A DNA stretch of 7,314 nt from an uncultured Porphyromonadaceae bacterium. GTDB lineage: Bacteria; Bacteroidota; Bacteroidia; Bacteroidales; Muribaculaceae. A program made the position numbers and the translations under genes. The notes beneath the pieces were generated by a model, which ran no database searches, was not told the DNA's origin, and saw nothing but the letters and a program-made list of their open reading frames with translations. The stretch lies in contig CAMWZE010000072.1 of assembly GCA_947178685.1 (NCBI GenBank), forward strand, positions 1-7,314. The letters are read 5' to 3'. Shown piece after piece: positions 1 to 7,163 of this stretch (position 1 is its first letter; the number at the start of each line of letters is the position of its first letter).

Positions 1-105
1 CAGTAGATTACTCCTTCAAAAGCGATGCAGATCTCATACGCAGGATTTCGCATCCATTATGACATTAATTATACGCAGCTACTTATAAAATCCGATTATT
101 TTTGT

Positions 106-113
106 TAATTTTG
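106..113 (+). promoter_or_regulatory. Possible nadB promoter, -7 element
   Basis: TAATTTTG matches the Bacteroidota -7 consensus TAnnTTTG in an AT-rich setting upstream of nadB. The -33 TTTG is not visible at the usual distance. Transcription would begin near position 120 and give a leader of about 170 nt before the nadB start codon, covering the inverted and tandem repeats. The 12 bases TTAATTTTGCAA here (105-116) recur identically at 7293-7304 in the right-edge promoter, which supports both being the same class of promoter. Confidence 0.4.
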
Positions 114-121
114 CAAATGTA
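113..121 (-). promoter_or_regulatory. Possible leftward -7 promoter element
   Basis: Read on the minus strand, these bases are TACATTTGC, an exact match to the Bacteroidota -7 consensus TAnnTTTG. No TTTG lies at the expected -33 distance, so the call rests on one element. It would start a transcript near position 107 running left out of the window. On that strand an AAGGAG lies at 16-11, close to the left edge, which fits a neighbouring divergent gene starting at or beyond the edge. Confidence 0.3.
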
Positions 122-162
122 TGTGTCATAAATTAATGATGTGATTGATCGGTGACACATAC
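119..162. repeat. 10-bp inverted repeat in the nadB upstream region
   Basis: GTATGTGTCA at 119-128 is perfectly complementary to TGACACATAC at 153-162, with a 24-bp AT-rich spacer. Arm centres are 34 bp apart. It lies at the inferred transcription start of nadB and beside the leftward -7 motif, so it could be a two-half-site operator affecting both directions, or a long-loop hairpin in the leader. Flanking bases allow G-U pairing at each end of the stem. A further copy of the half-site, GTGACACAT, is at 279-287. The repeat is visible directly; its function is inferred. Confidence 0.6.
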
Positions 163-184
163 GGATGAGATTACGGATGAGATT
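161..184. repeat. Perfect 12-bp tandem direct repeat
   Basis: ACGGATGAGATT occurs twice back to back, at 161-172 and 173-184, with no mismatch. The first copy overlaps the last two bases of the inverted repeat ending at 162. It lies in the presumed leader between the promoter and nadB. It may be a small slippage duplication or a paired regulator-binding site; the sequence does not decide between them. Confidence 0.8.
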
Positions 185-291
185 TCAAGGCGTTTTATGG
201 GTGTAAAGAACTTAATTATAACGGAAAACGGCTTGAAAGATCGCCGCAGAGGGCGACAAGGAATATATTAATTAATTTGTGACACATTCTT

Positions 292-1881
292 ATGGTCTAT
301 AGATATGATTATCTCGTGATCGGCGGCGGAATCGCCGGAATGAGTTTCGCACTCAAGGCCGCGAAACACGGACGGGTGGCCCTGATCTGCAAGACCACCC
401 TTGAGGAGGCAAATACTTTCCTGGCTCAGGGTGGAGTGGCAAGCGTGACCAATCTCGAAGTAGACAACTTCGAAAAACACATCAACGACACCATGATTGC
501 CGGTGACTGGCTCTCCGACCCTGCTGCTGTGGAGAAGGTGGTGACTAATGCTCCCGAACAGATAAAGGCTCTTATAAACTGGGGTGTAAACTTCGATAAG
601 AAAGAGGATGGAAATTTCGACCTTCACCGTGAAGGGGGACACTCCGAATTCAGAATACTTCACCATGCCGACAACACAGGCGCGGAGATACAGACAAGTC
701 TCGCCGACACTCTGCGGCAGAACCCGAACATCGATATATTTGAAAATCATTTCGCCCTCGAGATAATCACCCAGCACCATCTCGGAAAAATCGTGACACG
801 ACGCACTCCCGACATCACATGTTATGGTGCTTATGTGCTCGACGAGGCTACCGGACGCACCGACACATTCCTTGCCAAGGCAACTGTAATGGCCACCGGT
901 GGCGTCGGTGCCGTATACACCACCACCACCAATCCCCTTATTGCTACAGGCGACGGCATAGCCATGGTGTATCGTGCAAAGGGAACCGTGCAGGATATGG
1001 AATTCATACAGTTCCACCCCACTGCCCTGTATCATCCGGGCGACCGTCCCTCTTTCCTTATCACCGAGGCAATGAGAGGCTACGGAGCAGTGCTCCGCAA
1101 TCTTGACGGCGAGGAATTCATGCACAAGTATGATCCACGTCTGTCATTGGCACCCCGCGATATCGTGGCACGTGCCATCGACTCTGAAATGAAACAACAG
1201 GGCACCGATCACGTCTATCTCGACGTCACCCATAAGGATCCGGAGGAAACGCGCCGGCATTTCCCCAACATCTACGAGAAATGCCTGTCATTAGGCATAG
1301 ACATAACCAAAGATTTCATTCCTGTGGCTCCGGCCGCCCACTACCTGTGTGGCGGCATTAAGGTCGACCTCAACGGTGAGTCGTCCATCAAAAGACTATA
1401 TGCCGTGGGCGAATGTAGCTGCACAGGGCTACACGGTGGCAATCGTCTCGCCAGCAATTCCCTGATAGAAGCTGTGGTATATGCCGATGCCGCCGCCAGA
1501 CATGCCGTGGAAGCCGTAAAAGGCTACGACTTCCGCAACGATGTGCCGGAATGGAACGACGAAGGTACGGCCCATCCCGAGGAGATGGTGCTAATCACAC
1601 AGAGCGCCAAGGAGGTAAACCAGATAATGGGATACTATGTCGGCATAGTGCGCAGCGATCTCAGGCTCGACCGTGCATGGAACCGCCTCGACATCCTGTA
1701 TGAGGAGACCGAGAAGCTCTTCAAAGTGAGCAAACCGAGCCGGGAGCTCTGCGAGCTGCGCAACATGATAAATGTGGCGTATCTGATAATGCGCCAGGCA
1801 CGCGAACGCAAGGAGAGCCGGGGACTTCATTTCACAGTAGATTATCCCCCTGTGGAACATCAGCAAAAAGCCCAAAACTGA
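292..1881 (+). CDS. nadB: L-aspartate oxidase (NadB)
   Basis: A cytoplasmic FAD enzyme that oxidises L-aspartate to iminoaspartate, which NadA condenses with dihydroxyacetone phosphate to give quinolinate for NAD synthesis. Known NadB enzymes can pass electrons to fumarate as well as oxygen, which would suit an anaerobe. The 529-residue product is full length for the family. Visible motifs are the FAD dinucleotide-binding GGGIAG at 11-16, NTFLAQGGVA at 41-50, HREGGHS at 112-118, QFHPTAL at 240-246 (His242), APRD at 287-290 (Arg289), HYLCGG at 350-355 (His350), GNRLASNSL at 383-391 (Arg385), and the C-terminal ESRGLHFTVDYP typical of NadB rather than of succinate dehydrogenase or fumarate reductase flavoproteins. 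The ATG at 292 places the dinucleotide fold at the expected distance from the N-terminus. No Shine-Dalgarno sequence precedes it, only AT-rich sequence and GTGACACAT. nadA and nadC are not in the window, and no clear terminator follows. Confidence 0.97.
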   Translation: MVYRYDYLVIGGGIAGMSFALKAAKHGRVALICKTTLEEANTFLAQGGVASVTNLEVDNFEKHINDTMIAGDWLSDPAAVEKVVTNAPEQIKALINWGVNFDKKEDGNFDLHREGGHSEFRILHHADNTGAEIQTSLADTLRQNPNIDIFENHFALEIITQHHLGKIVTRRTPDITCYGAYVLDEATGRTDTFLAKATVMATGGVGAVYTTTTNPLIATGDGIAMVYRAKGTVQDMEFIQFHPTALYHPGDRPSFLITEAMRGYGAVLRNLDGEEFMHKYDPRLSLAPRDIVARAIDSEMKQQGTDHVYLDVTHKDPEETRRHFPNIYEKCLSLGIDITKDFIPVAPAAHYLCGGIKVDLNGESSIKRLYAVGECSCTGLHGGNRLASNSLIEAVVYADAAARHAVEAVKGYDFRNDVPEWNDEGTAHPEEMVLITQSAKEVNQIMGYYVGIVRSDLRLDRAWNRLDILYEETEKLFKVSKPSRELCELRNMINVAYLIMRQARERKESRGLHFTVDYPPVEHQQKAQN

Positions 1882-1982
1882 ACATAGGATGCGGTTAAAC
1901 CGAGACGTTGCCGTATAGTCTAAACTTAGTCTTACCGTAAAGCGTTAATATGCTAAACCGTAGGATGGCTTTATCGCGGTAA

Positions 1983-1990
1983 TAGAATTG
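1983..1990 (+). promoter_or_regulatory. Weak candidate -7 element for the protease-mfd unit
   Basis: TAGAATTG matches TAnnTTTG at seven of eight positions and lies 27 bp before the protease start codon, which would give a leader of about 20 nt. No TTTG is found at the -33 distance. The rest of the 136-bp gap (1882-2017) holds only short repeats: TAGTCT at 1916-1921 and 1927-1932, and CGGTTAAACCG at 1892-1902. No convincing terminator for nadB is present, so readthrough from nadB is also possible. Confidence 0.2.
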
Positions 1991-2017
1991 CCGACACATC
2001 CTCTCTAAAATTTGAAA

Positions 2018-3748
2018 ATGAAATTATACCACCTCTTACTCTCCATGCCAATAGCCGCGGCCACCACTGCAATGGCCGTAGAGCCTTCATCGAGCCATGA
2101 CGCCACCGTGGCCCGCAACCTCACCACATTCAACTCCATCGTGAAGGAGCTGGAGATGAATTATGTAGACACCATACGTCCGAAAGAGGCATTCCAAGCA
2201 GCTATCGGCGCGTTTCTCTCAACCGTTGATCCCTACACGGAGTATTATGACGCCGACGACAAGGCCAACCTCACAATGATGACCACAGGCCAATATGACT
2301 ACGGCGGCATAGGAAGCTTCATAATGGAACGCGACGGTTCATCCTACATATCATCACCTATGGAGGGAGCACCGGCAGCCACTGCCGGACTCCGCTCCGG
2401 CGACAAGATAATCCGGGTGGATTCGGTCGACACATCCCACATGGGGTCAGCCGATGTCACGAAATATCTTCGCGGGCAGGCAGGCACCCCGGTGACTGTC
2501 ACCGTGAACCGTCCTTACGTCACCGACTCAATACTTACTTTCGAGATGGTGCGCTCAAAACTTGGTGAGCCTACCGTGCCATACTGGGGAAAGATAGAGG
2601 GTGAGAAGGGCAATACCGGCTATATACGTCTCGTGTCGTTTATCGACAAGAGCGGACGCGAGGTGCGCGAGGCTCTGGAGGCGTTCAAGGCCGACCCTTC
2701 GGTAACCCAAATTGTGCTCGACCTGCGTGGCAACGGAGGTGGTCTGCTTGAACAGGCTGTGGATATCGTGGGTAATTTCGTGCCAAAGGGTACGGAGGTG
2801 CTCCGCACTCGCGGCCGGGATGCCTCTACAGAGAAGATCTATAAAACCACCCATACCCCTATCTTCCCCGATATCCCGCTCGCTGTCCTTATCGACGGCG
2901 GTTCGGCTTCAGCCTCGGAGATTACAGCCGGCTCTCTACAAGATCTTGACCGCGCTGTATTGATCGGCTCCCGGAGTTTCGGCAAGGGCCTGGTGCAGGG
3001 TACGCTCCAGCTCCCCTACGACGGCCTGCTGAAAGTGACAACTGCAAAATACTACATACCCTCCGGACGCCTTATCCAGGCACTCGACTATTCCCACCGG
3101 AATCCCGATGGAACCGTGGCCCGTACACCCGACTCTCTGACCAACGTCTACAAGACGCTTCACGGACGTGAAGTGCGCGATGGCGGCGGACTGACTCCTG
3201 ACGTAAATACCGACTGGGGACAAGTGAGCCGTCTCACCTATAATCTCGTGCGCGATAATTTCATGTATGACTTCGCCAACCGATATGCCAACACACATGA
3301 ATCAATACCCGACGCATGGAGCTTTGAGGTGACCGATGAGATATATGATGACTTCAAAAAGAGCATCGACCCCACGCGCCTGAAATATGACAAGGTATGC
3401 GAGGAGATACTCACCCAGCTGAAGACCACCGCCGAAACCGAAGGTTATATGACCGAGGAGACAAAAGCGGTGATGGAGACACTCACCCCCCTACTCACCC
3501 ACAACCTCAACCACGACCTCGACAACAAGCGCAAGGAGATAAGCGAGTATCTCGGAGCCGAGATAGCACAGCGTTATTACTTCGACAAGGGTAAGCTTAT
3601 ACAAGATCTCAAGAGCGACCCGGCTCTCAAGGAGGCAATCGATATTCTCTCCGACAAGGCGCGGTTGAATTCCATACTCGGAACAGGCAGCTCCGTAAAT
3701 GGAAAGACCGCCGCCAAATCAGCACCCGCTAAATCCAAGACACGCTGA
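2018..3748 (+). CDS. Secreted S41 carboxyl-terminal processing protease with PDZ domain
   Basis: A serine protease of the CtpA/Prc/Tsp family, expected to act in the periplasm on the C-termini of envelope proteins. The product is 576 residues from ATG 2018. Residues 1-20 look like a Sec signal peptide (MK, a hydrophobic stretch, then TAMA with likely cleavage before VEPSS), with no lipobox cysteine. Residues about 35-80 are the N-terminal family segment containing DPYTEYY. The PDZ domain spans about 95-170, with SPMEGAPAATAGLRSGDKI at 113-131. The protease core has LDLRGNGGGLL at 234-244 and GGSASASE at 294-301, with Ser298 as nucleophile. FGKGLVQ at 321-327 supplies Lys323 and Gln327; the 25-residue Ser-Lys spacing equals that of known family members. 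A long helical C-terminal region ends in a Lys/Ala/Ser-rich tail. A TTG at 2012 would add two residues, but the ATG gives a more typical signal peptide. The stop overlaps the inferred mfd start by 4 nt. The exact substrate is unknown. Confidence 0.95.
   Translation: MKLYHLLLSMPIAAATTAMAVEPSSSHDATVARNLTTFNSIVKELEMNYVDTIRPKEAFQAAIGAFLSTVDPYTEYYDADDKANLTMMTTGQYDYGGIGSFIMERDGSSYISSPMEGAPAATAGLRSGDKIIRVDSVDTSHMGSADVTKYLRGQAGTPVTVTVNRPYVTDSILTFEMVRSKLGEPTVPYWGKIEGEKGNTGYIRLVSFIDKSGREVREALEAFKADPSVTQIVLDLRGNGGGLLEQAVDIVGNFVPKGTEVLRTRGRDASTEKIYKTTHTPIFPDIPLAVLIDGGSASASEITAGSLQDLDRAVLIGSRSFGKGLVQGTLQLPYDGLLKVTTAKYYIPSGRLIQALDYSHRNPDGTVARTPDSLTNVYKTLHGREVRDGGGLTPDVNTDWGQVSRLTYNLVRDNFMYDFANRYANTHESIPDAWSFEVTDEIYDDFKKSIDPTRLKYDKVCEEILTQLKTTAETEGYMTEETKAVMETLTPLLTHNLNHDLDNKRKEISEYLGAEIAQRYYFDKGKLIQDLKSDPALKEAIDILSDKARLNSILGTGSSVNGKTAAKSAPAKSKTR
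3745..3748 (+). promoter_or_regulatory. CTGA stop-start overlap between protease and mfd
   Basis: The protease TGA (3746-3748) overlaps the inferred mfd CTG (3745-3747) in the pattern of the common ATGA junction. Ribosomes ending the protease could reinitiate here. There is no Shine-Dalgarno sequence upstream, which makes coupling the more plausible way for a CTG to be used. Other non-standard candidates in the same open frame are ATC 3733, ACG 3742 and CTG 3751; none gives as good a match to the Mfd N-terminus together with an overlap. Confidence 0.6.
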
Positions 3749-6700
3749 ATCTGCAGGAAGCCGCCACACTCTTCGCCACACCGGCACGGATAAAGGCTCT
3801 TTCCGCACTCATCGACGACAGGAAGGCAAGCCGTATTTCTTTAAAAGGACTAAAAGGGAGCGCTGCGGCGCTCCTTTTCTCTCAACTCCCCGCTAAAAAG
3901 ACTCCTTATATTATAGTGGCCGATGATCTCGACACAGCCGGCTACATCTACCACGACCTTTGCCGCACGGTGGGTGAAAGCAAAGTGGCCATATTCCCCA
4001 GCGGATACCGCCGCGACATCAAATATGGCCAGATTGACCCTCCATCGCAAATCCTGCGCACGGAGACTCTCGATGCCTGGCGCCGGAAAGACCATCCGAT
4101 ATGGGTGGTGACATGTCCGGAGGCTTTGGCTGAGAAAGTGCCATCCCCGCAGAAACTCTCAGACAATACCCTCGATCTGAAGACCGGATGCAAAAGTATA
4201 ATGAGCGATGTAAAAGTGCGTCTGCGCGAACTTGGTTTCAAGGAGACCGACTATGTGTATGAGCCGGGACAGTTTGCCGTGCGCGGCTCAATCCTTGACG
4301 TCTACTCCTTCTCCGGAGAACTCCCCTACCGCATAGATTATTTCGATGATGAAATCGACTCCATCCGTGCCTTCAATGTCGAGACACAGCTCTCCGAGAA
4401 ACGTCTCGATGCAGTCTCGATTGTTCCGGCCGATACAAAGGAGAGCGCCGACGGCATATCGCTCCTTGAATTTGCCGGTAAGAACACTCCGGTGCTCTGC
4501 CAGTCGGCATCATGGCTTGAAAGCCGGATACGCTCGATAGCCGGAGAGACTGTTTCCGATGCCGTGAGCGTCACCGGTGAGGGAGATCCGGATGCTATGA
4601 AAAGGGTGGTAAATCCGGATCGCTTCATGCAGACATTCGCCTCGATGAAGGTAGTGGAGTTCGGAGCGGCCGCTGATGCCGTGTCAACATTCCATGCCGA
4701 TGCCGAGATGGAGTTCAATGTATCGCTGCAGAGCATCTACCATAAAAATTTCAATCTGATCGCAGAATCCTTCACCAATTTCCTCGCACAAGGCTATCAG
4801 CTGCTCATCCTTAGCGACACTCCCTATCAGAACCAGCGTCTGAAGGATATATTCGAAGACAGAGGTGACAAAATCAAGTTCACTCCGGTTGACCATACCA
4901 TCCACGAGGGTTTCGCCGACCATCAGCAGAAGATATGCTTCTTCACCGACCACCAGATCTTTGACCGTTTCCACAAATACAATCTGAAGAGCGACCGTGC
5001 GCGAGGTGGCAAATTGGCTTTGAGTCTCAAGGAGCTGCAACAGATTGAGGCCGGCGACTACATCGTGCATATAGACCATGGCATAGCTAAATTCGGCGGC
5101 CTTGTGAAGACTGATGCCAACGGCCATCCTCAGGAGATGATAAAACTCCTCTTCCAGAACGATGATATAGTACTGGTGAGCATACATGCTCTGCACAAGC
5201 TCTCCAAATATCGTGGAAAAGAGGGCATACCTCCGAAGATAAGCAAACTTGGCGGAGGAGCATGGCAGAAGCTGAAGGATAAGACAAAGACGAAGATGAA
5301 GGATATAGCGCGCGACCTTATACGTCTGTATGCCGCGCGCCGTCAGGAGAAGGGCCATGCATATGCTCCCGACTCCTACCTCCAACATGAACTGGAGGCA
5401 AGCTTTATATATGAAGACACCCCCGACCAGCTAAAGGCCACGCAGGATGTGAAAGCCGATATGGAATCGCCCCGGCCTATGGACCGTCTTATCTGCGGAG
5501 ACGTAGGATTCGGAAAAACGGAGATTGCTATACGTGCCGCCTTCAAAGCCGCCGCCGACTCCAAGCAGACGGCTGTGCTCGTGCCCACTACGGTGCTCGC
5601 AATGCAACATTACCACACCTTCTCCGAGCGACTTAAGGATCTCCCCGTGAGAGTGGAATTCATCTCACGCGCAAAAAAACCGAAAGAGGTGAAACAGATT
5701 CTCGCCGATCTTGAACAGGGAAAGGTTGACATCCTCATAGGCACTCACAAACTCATTGGAAAGGGTGTGAAATTCAAAGACCTCGGCCTCCTTATAGTAG
5801 ATGAGGAGCAGAAATTCGGCGTGGCTGTTAAAGAAAAGCTTAAACAGCTGAAAGTGAACGTAGACACACTCACCATGAGCGCCACGCCCATACCGCGCAC
5901 ACTGCAGTTCTCCCTTATGGGGGCACGCGACCTGTCGTCGCTCAATACCCCACCGGCCAACCGGCAGCCTATCGTGACCAACGTGTCGACCTTCGACGAC
6001 GATGTCATAAAGGAGGCCGTGGAATTCGAACTAAGCCGTAACGGACAGATATTCTTTATCTCAAACCGTATCGAGAATCTCGACACAATCGAGAATACCC
6101 TACGCCGCCTCGTGCCGGGAATCAGGGTTATAAAGGCTCACGGCCAGATGCCTCCCGAGAAATTGGAGAAAGCGATCATAGACTTCGCGGCACACGACTA
6201 TGATGTGCTCCTCTCCACTACCATCGTGGAGAACGGCATTGACATGCCGAACGTGAACACCATACTCATCAACAACGCACAAAACTTCGGACTGAGCGAG
6301 CTTCATCAGCTCCGCGGGCGTGTGGGCCGCAACAATAAGAAAGCCTTCTGCTATCTTCTTGTTCCCCCCGGCAATCCTCTCACACCGGTGGCTCGCCGTC
6401 GCCTTCAGGCCATTGAGAATTTCAGCGATCTCGGCAGCGGCATCCACATAGCCATGCAGGATCTTGACATCCGTGGAGCCGGCAATCTGCTCGGAGCCGA
6501 GCAGAGCGGTTTCATAGCCGACCTGGGCTACGAGGCATATCAGAAGATATTGAAGGAATCGGTGATAGAGCTAAAGACTGAGGAATTTGCTGATACGTTC
6601 GAAGATCTTGCTCCGGGAAAGGAGGAGGAATTTGTGGCCGACTGTACGATAGAGAGCGACCTTGAGCTTCGTCTTCCCCCCGACTATGTTCCACAGGAGA

Positions 6701-7098
6701 GCGAGCGTATCAGCCTGTATCAGCAACTCGACAATATGGAGCGGCCCGAGCAGATTGAACAGTTCCGCGCCCAACTGCGTGACCGTTTCGGCGTGATACC
6801 ACGCATATCGGAAGAGCTTATAAAAGTTGTGCCGCTCCGCATGGCCGCCCGACGTCTCGGCATAGAGCGTCTGGCACTCAAAGGTGGCAAGATGCGTCTC
6901 TACTTTGTGGGCGACGATAACAAGGCCTACTATAACAGTGCGGCCTTCGGACGTGTGCTCTCCTATCTGCAGAAGAATCCTATGCGTTGCGAACTGCGCG
7001 ACATAAAGGGTAAACGCTCCATACTAATCTCAAAGGTGGCATCCGTAAGCGATGCGTTGGAGATACTCTCTGCAATGGAAGAAGCCACACCGGTATAG
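3745..7098 (+). CDS. mfd: Transcription-repair coupling factor (Mfd), inferred CTG start
   Basis: A cytoplasmic ATP-driven DNA translocase that pushes or removes stalled RNA polymerase and recruits UvrA for nucleotide excision repair. From CTG 3745 the product is 1117 residues, normal for Bacteroidota Mfd. The UvrB-like module covers about 1-340, with GLKGSAAALLF at 35-45 and YEPGQFAVRG at 172-181. The RNA-polymerase-interaction domain follows around 430-520, with GDYIVHIDHGIAKFGG from 437. The RecG-like motor has Walker A GDVGFGKT at 585-592, Walker B DEEQ at 686-689, SATP at 712-715, ENGIDMPN, and QLRGRVGR at 855-862. The C-terminal TRCF domain begins near 972. GTG 3916 is the first standard start, but it would remove 57 residues that fit the conserved N-terminus. 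The in-frame stop at 3730-3732 limits extension, and CTG 3745 gives a 4-nt overlap with the protease stop and an N-terminus (M)NLQEA resembling Bacteroidales Mfd proteins. Identity is near certain; the start is inferred. Confidence 0.96.
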   Translation: MNLQEAATLFATPARIKALSALIDDRKASRISLKGLKGSAAALLFSQLPAKKTPYIIVADDLDTAGYIYHDLCRTVGESKVAIFPSGYRRDIKYGQIDPPSQILRTETLDAWRRKDHPIWVVTCPEALAEKVPSPQKLSDNTLDLKTGCKSIMSDVKVRLRELGFKETDYVYEPGQFAVRGSILDVYSFSGELPYRIDYFDDEIDSIRAFNVETQLSEKRLDAVSIVPADTKESADGISLLEFAGKNTPVLCQSASWLESRIRSIAGETVSDAVSVTGEGDPDAMKRVVNPDRFMQTFASMKVVEFGAAADAVSTFHADAEMEFNVSLQSIYHKNFNLIAESFTNFLAQGYQLLILSDTPYQNQRLKDIFEDRGDKIKFTPVDHTIHEGFADHQQKICFFTDHQIFDRFHKYNLKSDRARGGKLALSLKELQQIEAGDYIVHIDHGIAKFGGLVKTDANGHPQEMIKLLFQNDDIVLVSIHALHKLSKYRGKEGIPPKISKLGGGAWQKLKDKTKTKMKDIARDLIRLYAARRQEKGHAYAPDSYLQHELEASFIYEDTPDQLKATQDVKADMESPRPMDRLICGDVGFGKTEIAIRAAFKAAADSKQTAVLVPTTVLAMQHYHTFSERLKDLPVRVEFISRAKKPKEVKQILADLEQGKVDILIGTHKLIGKGVKFKDLGLLIVDEEQKFGVAVKEKLKQLKVNVDTLTMSATPIPRTLQFSLMGARDLSSLNTPPANRQPIVTNVSTFDDDVIKEAVEFELSRNGQIFFISNRIENLDTIENTLRRLVPGIRVIKAHGQMPPEKLEKAIIDFAAHDYDVLLSTTIVENGIDMPNVNTILINNAQNFGLSELHQLRGRVGRNNKKAFCYLLVPPGNPLTPVARRRLQAIENFSDLGSGIHIAMQDLDIRGAGNLLGAEQSGFIADLGYEAYQKILKESVIELKTEEFADTFEDLAPGKEEEFVADCTIESDLELRLPPDYVPQESERISLYQQLDNMERPEQIEQFRAQLRDRFGVIPRISEELIKVVPLRMAARRLGIERLALKGGKMRLYFVGDDNKAYYNSAAFGRVLSYLQKNPMRCELRDIKGKRSILISKVASVSDALEILSAMEEATPV
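3853..3880 (+). terminator. Terminator-like hairpin inside the mfd 5' coding region
   Basis: Bases 3853-3863 pair with 3868-3878 as an 11-bp stem with one G-U wobble, a GC-rich core (GAGCGC/GCGCTC) and a TGCG loop. The 3' arm runs into TTTTCT, so it has the form of an intrinsic terminator. It lies about 105 nt after the protease stop but within codons 37-45 of mfd, which encode the conserved KGSAAALLF segment. It may be a coding coincidence, or it may attenuate transcription into the rest of mfd when translation is poor. Confidence 0.4.
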
Positions 7099-7121
7099 GG
7101 ATAAGGCATCTCTCATTACCT

Positions 7122-7163
7122 GGTTAAAATACTGATAATACGAGTATTATCAGCATTTTAACC
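7122..7163. terminator. Long inverted repeat after mfd, likely transcription terminator
   Basis: Arms 7122-7141 and 7144-7163 are complementary at 19 of 20 positions around a GA centre, starting 24 bp after the mfd stop. The inner stem CTGATAATAC/GTATTATCAG is flanked by AAAAT on the left and ATTTT on the right, so it could work in either direction. The single mismatch (7131/7154) is A-C in plus-strand RNA but a G-U wobble in minus-strand RNA. Its position after the mfd stop fits the end of the protease-mfd transcript. The stem is AT-rich, so an operator or dispersed palindrome is an alternative. Confidence 0.65.

Noticed and set aside
241..256. TCGCC/GGCGA hairpin in the nadB leader, possible riboswitch
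   Set aside because: There are only five base pairs with a six-base loop, and I recognise no riboswitch class in the leader.
268..1125. Minus-strand open frame of 285 codons opposite nadB
   Set aside because: It lies entirely antisense to well-conserved nadB sequence, its translation matches no family I recognise, and long antisense frames arise easily from this codon usage.
1892..1902. CGGTTAAACCG palindrome after nadB as a terminator
   Set aside because: The arms are five bases with a single central base, too short to form a hairpin, and there is no T-run.
2012..2017. TTG at 2012 as the protease start
   Set aside because: ATG 2018 is two codons downstream in frame and gives a typical MK-hydrophobic signal peptide; nothing supports the rarer TTG.
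3730..3760. A -1 ribosomal frameshift joining the protease to Mfd
   Set aside because: No slippery heptamer or nearby downstream stimulatory structure is seen before the stop, and a secreted protease fused to a cytoplasmic translocase is implausible.
3699..3896. Plus-strand 65-codon open frame spanning the protease-mfd junction
   Set aside because: It overlaps both genes in a third frame and has a low-complexity Arg/His/Pro-rich translation, while the mfd frame here gives conserved protein sequence.
4684..5388. Minus-strand open frame of 234 codons opposite mfd
   Set aside because: It is antisense to conserved Mfd coding sequence including the RNA-polymerase-interaction domain, with no recognisable domain of its own.
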